Part shown: positions 58,740-64,000 of the stretch, in pieces
Position numbering within the stretch: position 1 is the stretch's first letter
Layout of the letters: each line of letters begins with the position of its first letter
Assembly (NCBI GenBank): GCA_015680685.1
Contig: MNCI01017986.1
Coordinates: 69,001-133,000, forward strand
Reading direction: 5' to 3'
DNA length: 64,000 bases
Source: Gnetum montanum
Lineage: Eukaryota; Streptophyta; Gnetopsida; Gnetales; Gnetaceae
Position numbers and translations under genes: made by a program
Notes under the pieces: generated by a model
Databases searched by the model: none
What the model was told of the DNA's origin: nothing
What the model saw: the letters and a program-made list of their open reading frames with translations, nothing else

Positions 58740-59242
58740 ATACGGTTATGTTAACACATGTCGTTACTGACTAGATCAAGGTTGGCCACCTTCCCAGGAA
58801 ATTCTTTGATCCTGGAAGCCCTCTAATCTATCTCCAAATCACTTGGAATGAGCCATGAAAAGCTCTTGTAGATTCAGGTTCTGGAGTCAACTTAATATCG
58901 CAAGAAATGTACAAAGCCTGGAACCTGCCTCCATTAAAGAAGAGCAATATTCACCTAGAGCTGGCCAACCAATCCATCACTGTTCCCTTGGGACTGGTGG
59001 AGGACATCATCACCACTATGTGTGGGGGGTCATACCTAGCTAATTTCCTAGTGATACAAGTAAATAACAGTAAAGGGGACTTCCCAATAATAATGGGAAG
59101 GGCATGGCTAAGTACTATAGATGCATGCCTAGGAATCCACGATCATTCCCTGGAAATATATAAGGAAAACACTTTTAGAAAGATCAAGAAGAAGAAAGTT
59201 CCATGCATTGCATATAGTGATATAGGGTGCAATTGCATGTAG
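58740..59242 (+). pseudogene. Retropepsin-like protease of Ath-D
   Basis: KALVDSGSGVNLIS with catalytic DSG at 58871-58879, then LPPLKKSNIHLELANQSITV, GLVEDIITTMCGGSYLANFL, and FPIIMGRAWLSTIDACLGIH. Open from 58859 to a stop at 59240-59242. The layout (LELA..S..P.G.VEDI) is typical of Athila/Tat proteases and distinct from the Tat-H/Tat-N type here. Confidence 0.75.
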
Positions 59243-59789
59243 AGATCATGGGTTGTGTAAAGTTTAGCATTGCTTGCATGCAACCGGTGTGCACAAAAAA
59301 TTAACATAAAAAAGTGCCTATATGCAGTAGCCACATGACAAGAAGACACCCAGTGGCTAATAGCTTATTAAGAGAGCAACTCATTAATGCACATGGAACT
59401 AACTGAGGGAATAACTTATGCTTACATCGAAAGCATAGATGCACTAGAGCAAGTCTGCTACCAACTTCCAAGCCTTAACCTTGAAAACATCAACTGGGGG
59501 AAGTTGGAAATTCCTGAAAATTCAACAAGAGCCCCTAGAATTGAAACCATTGCCCACTGGTCTAGAATATATGATTCTTGAAAATGGAAAATCGATAATC
59601 ATTAATGCAAGACTTGCTTCCAAACAAAAAGGAAAACTGCTGAGAGTAATAAAAAAGTGGTCAAAAGCCTTTACCTAGTCATATCCCAAATTAATTGGAA
59701 TAGATCCTAGGATATGCCAACATAGGATTTACACTGACCCCTCCATGAAACCTTGAAACAACCGCAAAGGTGATTGAACCCAAAATTGA
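59243..59789 (+). other. PR-RT linker of Ath-D
   Basis: Decayed linker with readable patches (EQVCYQLPSLNLENINWGKL, SIIINARLASKQKGKLLRVI, then KWSKAFT.SYPKLIGIDPRI). The last matches the region just before RT in Ty3-type polyproteins (L..F...F.W....pGI.P). Confidence 0.55.
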
Positions 59790-60640
59790 AGCAAGTAGTA
59801 AAAGAAGAAATAGAACAGCTTCTTAAGGTTAGGTTCATATATCCCATTGCTAATAGCAAATTGGTTAGCCCTTTAGTAATCGTGCCTTAAAAGGAAGGCA
59901 AATGAAGGGTGTGTATAGATTTTAGGCTGGTGAACATGGAAACATTTAAGGATCACTTTCCATTGCCATTCGTTGACCAAGTCTTAGACACCATAGCAGG
60001 GCATCGCTATTATAGTTTTCTAGATGGCTATAGCAGATACAACCAAATATGGATAGCCCCAAAAGACCAAGCCAAGACAACGTTCACCAGTCCTTAGGGA
60101 ATGTTTATGTATAACCAAATGTTGTTTGGCTTGTGTAATGCTCCTACCATGTTTCAACACCTAGTTCTAAGCATATTCCAATAGAAGATATGAAATGGAG
60201 TGGAAGTCTTTATGGACAACTTCTCCACCTATGAAACAAGTTTTGATCAAGCCTTGGACTAATTAGAGAAAGTGCTGAAAAGATGCGTAGAAATAAATTT
60301 AAGGCTCAACTGGTAGAAAAGCCATTTAATGGTCCAAGAAGGCATAGTACTTAAGCATAAGGTTTCACATGTAGGAATAGAGATAGACCCAGATAAAATT
60401 ACAGTCATCCAAGGAATCACCTGTCAATCAGAAATCGTCAAAGACATTTGATCATTCCTTGGACACACTAGCTACTATAGGAGATTCATTGAGAACTTCT
60501 CCAAGGTTGCCAAACCATTGGTAGAGCTAACAAAGAAGGATGTACCTTTTGAGTGGACTAGGGAATGTGAACAAGCATTCCAAACCATGAAATGAAAGCT
60601 AGTAGAAACTCACATTCTACAAGCTCCTAACTAGTCCAGA
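59790..60640 (+). pseudogene. Reverse transcriptase of Ath-D
   Basis: EEIEQLL..RFIYPIANSKLVSP, VCIDFRLVN, KDHFPLPFVDQVLDTIAGH, FLDGYSRYNQIWIAPKDQ (first catalytic Asp at 60023-60025), MLFGLCNAPTMFQ. The YxDD box is FMDN (60209-60220), so the second of the paired catalytic aspartates is Asn. Then LRLNW.KSHLMVQEGIVLKH, GIEIDPDKI and [20 protein letters not shown]. Stops fall mainly at former Trp/Gln codons (for example after TSP at 60094-60096). Confidence 0.8.
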
Positions 60641-61165
60641 CCATTCCACATCATGACTAATACGTCCAATTATGCCTTAGGAGCTGTACTTACACAGTTA
60701 GATGACCAGAAATTCCCTTACTACATCCACTGTGTAAGTAGAAGTATCGCTGGTGCACAACTTAACTACACAACTATAGAGAAAGAATTAATGACTATAG
60801 TGTTTGCACTGGATAAGTTTAGGCACTACGTGTTAGGCTACAAAGTGTTCATCCACATGGATCATAGTGCAATCCAATGCCTCATGAATAAGCCAATGGT
60901 TAGCCCTCGTATTATACGATGGTTGGTAATTCTACAGGAGTTCGATCTAATAATGATCGATCGAAAAGGCACTGAGAACGTAGTTGTAGATCATTTATCT
61001 CGGTTGCACTGGGATAGCAAAGAGGATGAATATGTAATGTCTGATCATTTCCTTGATGAATCCCACTTTGCTGGTGTAGTGAATAACCAACTACCCACTG
61101 AGACGAACTGGTATAGTAGCATTTTCACCTATCTCCTTACTCAACAAACACCATAGGAGCTGGAC
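60641..61165 (+). pseudogene. RNase H domain of Ath-D
   Basis: The longest open stretch of pol (60653-61156). NTSNYALGAVL (normally DAS..A.GAVL, so the first catalytic Asp is Asn), YTTIEKELMTIVFALDKFRH with the catalytic Glu, and VFIHMDHSAIQCLM with the next Asp. It ends DRKGTENVVVDHLSRL, the usual end before the integrase linker. Confidence 0.8.
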
Positions 61166-62400
61166 TTTAGGAAGAAATAATAGTTTCTTCATAGAGCCAA
61201 GTACTTCATGGAGATCAATGAAAATCTTTACAAAGTGTGTCCTAATGGCTTGGTTTGATGGTGCGTGCCCAAGGTAGACCAACTGAGAGTTTTCCAAGAT
61301 GCTCATGAGGGCCCTTATGGGAGTCACTATGCGAGGAGACGAACAGCTATTAAGATCTTGCTTGCAAGATATTACTGACCAACATTTTTTGGAATGCCCA
61401 TCAATTTGTCTGATCTTGTGAGTGTTGTCAACGTGATGGGGGAATGACTGCTAAAATGGAGGATCCACAATAATGGATTCACCTGTTAGAACCCTTCAAC
61501 ATTTGGGGAATAGACTTTATGGGACCCATTACACCAATGTCCAATGGAAAAGCTTACATTGCAGTTGTCATAGACTATTTAACAAAATGGGCTGAAGCAG
61601 CTACTGTTAAAGACTGCACATCATCTATAGCTACATGATTTGTGCAACAAAAAATCATAAATAGGTTTGGTGTGCCACGTGCACTTATTTTGGATAATGG
61701 AACACACTTCACAAGTGCAACTTTTTGAAAGTTAATGCAACGCTTAGGGGTTGAACATAAATTCACTACACCTTATCACCCCCAAGCTAATGGACAAGCT
61801 GAGGTCACCAATAGGGAGATTACTAAAATATTGACTAGGATAATTAACAAGTATAGGTAAGATTAGAGCACTAAAATGAATGATGCTCTTTGGGCAATCC
61901 ACTCCACCTGGAAACTCCCTATAGGCTACTCTCCCTATGAGTTAGTGTACAGAAAGCTTCCAATGCTTTCAATTCAAACCAAAATTTGTACACTATCAAT
62001 GGCTTGTGACCTCCAGCTCAATCTTAATCTAGCACAAAAACAAAGCTTGGAAACTTTAAACATGCTAGATGAAAACTGATTAGCTGCCTTGTCATCAAAT
62101 GAGTTTCACAAGGCATATAACAAGCAATGTCATGACTTGAAGATTTGAAAGGTTAAGTATCAACTAGGAGATAAGGTTCTTTACTGGAACCCCACACATG
62201 TGCCACAACGTACAAAATTTCAAACACTGTGGGAAGGACCTTACATTATTCATACAACCTTTCCTTCAGGGGCCATGACCATATACAATCCTGAGAGCCT
62301 TGATAAGAGATTATTAGTCAATGTGCAATAGACTAAAGCCTTTCATGAATTTAGAATGGTCCGTGCACATAATACCTCCAAGAAAGGATGACCTTACTCA
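61166..62400 (+). pseudogene. Integrase of Ath-D
   Basis: HHCC zinc domain: DAHEGPYGSHYARRRTAIKIL (61291-61353) and, after a frame change near 61390, CECCQRDGG. Catalytic core: GIDFMGP (Asp 61513-61515), LILDNGTHF (Asp 61693-61695), NGQAEVTNREI (Glu 61801-61803), i.e. D-D-35-E with all three acidic residues kept. Then IHSTWKLPIGYSPYELVY and the C-terminal KYQLGDKVLYWNP, LWEGPYIIH. No chromodomain follows. Stops at 61620s, 61728 and elsewhere disable it. Confidence 0.8.
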
Positions 62401-63163
62401 CTATTTTGGATCTCCTCCTTCCAACTCAGTCATGGGCAAGATGGCCACCTCTGCTAACCATTTGAGGTCCTCAGTTCTTTTTTTAAGTTTTTGTTTTACA
62501 CATTTTTGTTTTACAAATTTCTTTAACTTTTCTTGTTTTTTTTTTGTAACATCATTTATACTTTTTCATTTCTTTGTGTGACTGTTTGTTTTTTTTTTTT
62601 TTGTCTTTGTTTGTTATTTTTGTTTCATTAGATTTGTCACCTAATAAGTACTCCTAATGGTGGTATGAACTGTATTCTATTGATTGCTAATGTTTGGTTT
62701 TTACCTTTGAGTTATAATATTGATACTAAGGTATGGTTCTTTTGATATAATAGGAAATGAATCCACATCATCCATGCATCCATGAATTTCTATGATCTCT
62801 CTTAGCTTGGAACTGTATAGTCCCCTTCTTTAATAATAAAACTATTAACAAATTGGTGACTAGGCATTTTTCAAACTAAGGAAGGACTCAAGTACTAAAA
62901 AGGATGTGACTTCAAAGGGATTTGATGCAATTGTTCTGGCTATTCTCTTGGGTTCTTAGATGTTTTCTTCTTGACTTTTCCTTACCATTCCGACATTGCT
63001 CCATTATTGGGAAGCTAAGCCAATAAAAATAAGTCTTTGCATGGTGTGGTTCTCATGCAAAAAGAAAATAGTGAGAATTCAAAGCACACCCCTTAGACAA
63101 AATAATCATCTGGGCTATAAGCACTAGTTATGGAAATAAAAAAACATGTTCCCTCTAACTAAG
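62401..63163 (+). other. T-rich tract and leader of Ath-D
   Basis: T-rich tract 62470-62640, then leader sequence matching 1-480 of Ath-A ('aaaaggatgtgacttcaa', 'catggtgtggttctc', 'aagcactagttatggaa'). No coding sequence recognised. Confidence 0.6.
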
Positions 63164-63889
63164 NNNNNNNNNNNNNNNNNNNNNNNNNNNNNNNNNNNNN
63201 NNNNNNNNNNNNNNNNNNNNNNNNNNNNNNNNNNNNNNNNNNNNNNNNNNNNNNNNNNNNNNNNNNNNNNNNNNNNNNNNNNNNNNNNNNNNNNNNNNNN
63301 NNNNNNNNNNNNNNNNNNNNNNNNNNNNNNNNNNNNNNNNNNNNNNNNNNNNNNNNNNNNNNNNNNNNNNNNNNNNNNNNNNNNNNNNNNNNNNNNNNNN
63401 NNNNNNNNNNNNNNNNNNNNNNNNNNNNNNNNNNNNNNNNNNNNNNNNNNNNNNNNNNNNNNNNNNNNNNNNNNNNNNNNNNNNNNNNNNNNNNNNNNNN
63501 NNNNNNNNNNNNNNNNNNNNNNNNNNNNNNNNNNNNNNNNNNNNNNNNNNNNNNNNNNNNNNNNNNNNNNNNNNNNNNNNNNNNNNNNNNNNNNNNNNNN
63601 NNNNNNNNNNNNNNNNNNNNNNNNNNNNNNNNNNNNNNNNNNNNNNNNNNNNNNNNNNNNNNNNNNNNNNNNNNNNNNNNNNNNNNNNNNNNNNNNNNNN
63701 NNNNNNNNNNNNNNNNNNNNNNNNNNNNNNNNNNNNNNNNNNNNNNNNNNNNNNNNNNNNNNNNNNNNNNNNNNNNNNNNNNNNNNNNNNNNNNNNNNNN
63801 NNNNNNNNNNNNNNNNNNNNNNNNNNNNNNNNNNNNNNNNNNNNNNNNNNNNNNNNNNNNNNNNNNNNNNNNNNNNNNNNNNNNNNNNN
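63164..63889. other. Assembly gap (726 N)
   Basis: A run of N. By alignment with Ath-A (positions about 480 and 485) the two flanks would lie next to each other, so true missing sequence may be mostly CT microsatellite. Confidence 0.95.
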
Positions 63890-63899
63890 CACGTCTTCT

Positions 63900-63903
<4 letters not shown>

Positions 63904-63967
<64 letters not shown>
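63904..63967. repeat. CT microsatellite
   Basis: About 30 CT units, one interruption near 63960. Same place in the leader as the short CT run at 485-500. Confidence 0.95.
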
Positions 63968-64000
63968 AGTTGCTAAATAAGGCTAGATGTCAATTGTGTA

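Larger units (their letters stand above)
55681..64000 (+). mobile_element. Athila-like element Ath-D with full gag-pol order
   Basis: LTR remnant, gag (56334), protease, RT, RNase H, integrase, T-rich tail, then leader running off the window. Same family as Ath-A to Ath-C by gag, protease and leader. All domains are present but interrupted by many stops and a few frameshifts. Its ORFx and 3' LTR, if present, lie beyond the window. Confidence 0.75.

Noticed and set aside
62150-62400. Chromodomain after the Ath-D integrase
   Set aside because: After LWEGPYIIH the sequence decays into a short tail with no chromodomain pattern, as expected for the Athila/Tat group.
63146-63976. Open frames of about 245-276 codons
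   Set aside because: They run through the N gap and a CT repeat and are not real.

Overview
The window looks like a transposon-dense intergenic stretch of a large plant nuclear genome. It contains plant-type Ty3/gypsy retrotransposons of the Tat and Athila type, non-LTR (LINE) fragments, 5-bp target-site duplications, and many in-frame stop codons that look like C-to-T decay. I found no host protein-coding gene, tRNA, rRNA or CRISPR array. The species cannot be fixed from the sequence; a large-genome plant such as a gymnosperm is possible but is only a guess. All family assignments come from reading motifs by eye.

Layout. (1) 1-5785: the 3' part of an Athila-like element (Ath-A, +). It holds a long leader, a roughly 0.9-kb LTR, and between them a ~2.9-kb extra ORF called ORFx here, in the position of an env gene. 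(2) 5786-~41030: a host Tat-type element (Tat-H, -) broken by three later insertions. Ath-A interrupts its integrase. Tat-N (~7606-19795, +), a non-autonomous Tat element with a 4.6-kb internal tandem duplication of gag-protease, interrupts its reverse transcriptase. Ath-B (21948-30764, -), with two LTRs, a PBS and a TAAGG target duplication, interrupts the long PR-RT spacer. Read right to left, Tat-H is: 5' LTR region, gag, protease, a long intron-like spacer carrying a spliced ORF on the opposite strand (31752-34590), reverse transcriptase, RNase H, second RNase H, integrase N-terminus. (3) 41031-46605: Athila-type LTR remnants and two AT-rich LINE fragments. (4) 45961-56229: Ath-C (+), with gag and protease but no RT, RNase H or integrase. 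It has a leader and an ORFx split by a solo LTR (52682-53592, target duplication CTAGG). (5) 55681-64000: Ath-D (+), sharing a truncated LTR with Ath-C. It has gag-PR-RT-RNaseH-IN with an intact integrase D-D-35-E triad but many stops. An assembly gap (63164-63889) and a CT microsatellite lie near the window end.

The most interesting points are these. ORFx is conserved in three Athila copies, and in each its leader carries a TATA box preceded by repeats resembling LTR U3 repeats; in copies A and B they match that copy's own LTR subfamily. The Tat-H opposite-strand ORF is plant-mobile-domain-like, has introns, and lies between protease and RT. A splice-acceptor-like site separates the PR and RT regions, as in Ogre-type elements. 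Two protease copies in Tat-N share a nearly identical tract that suggests gene conversion. Every coding region shown is a pseudogene or element relic; none appears able to make a full-length protein without correction.
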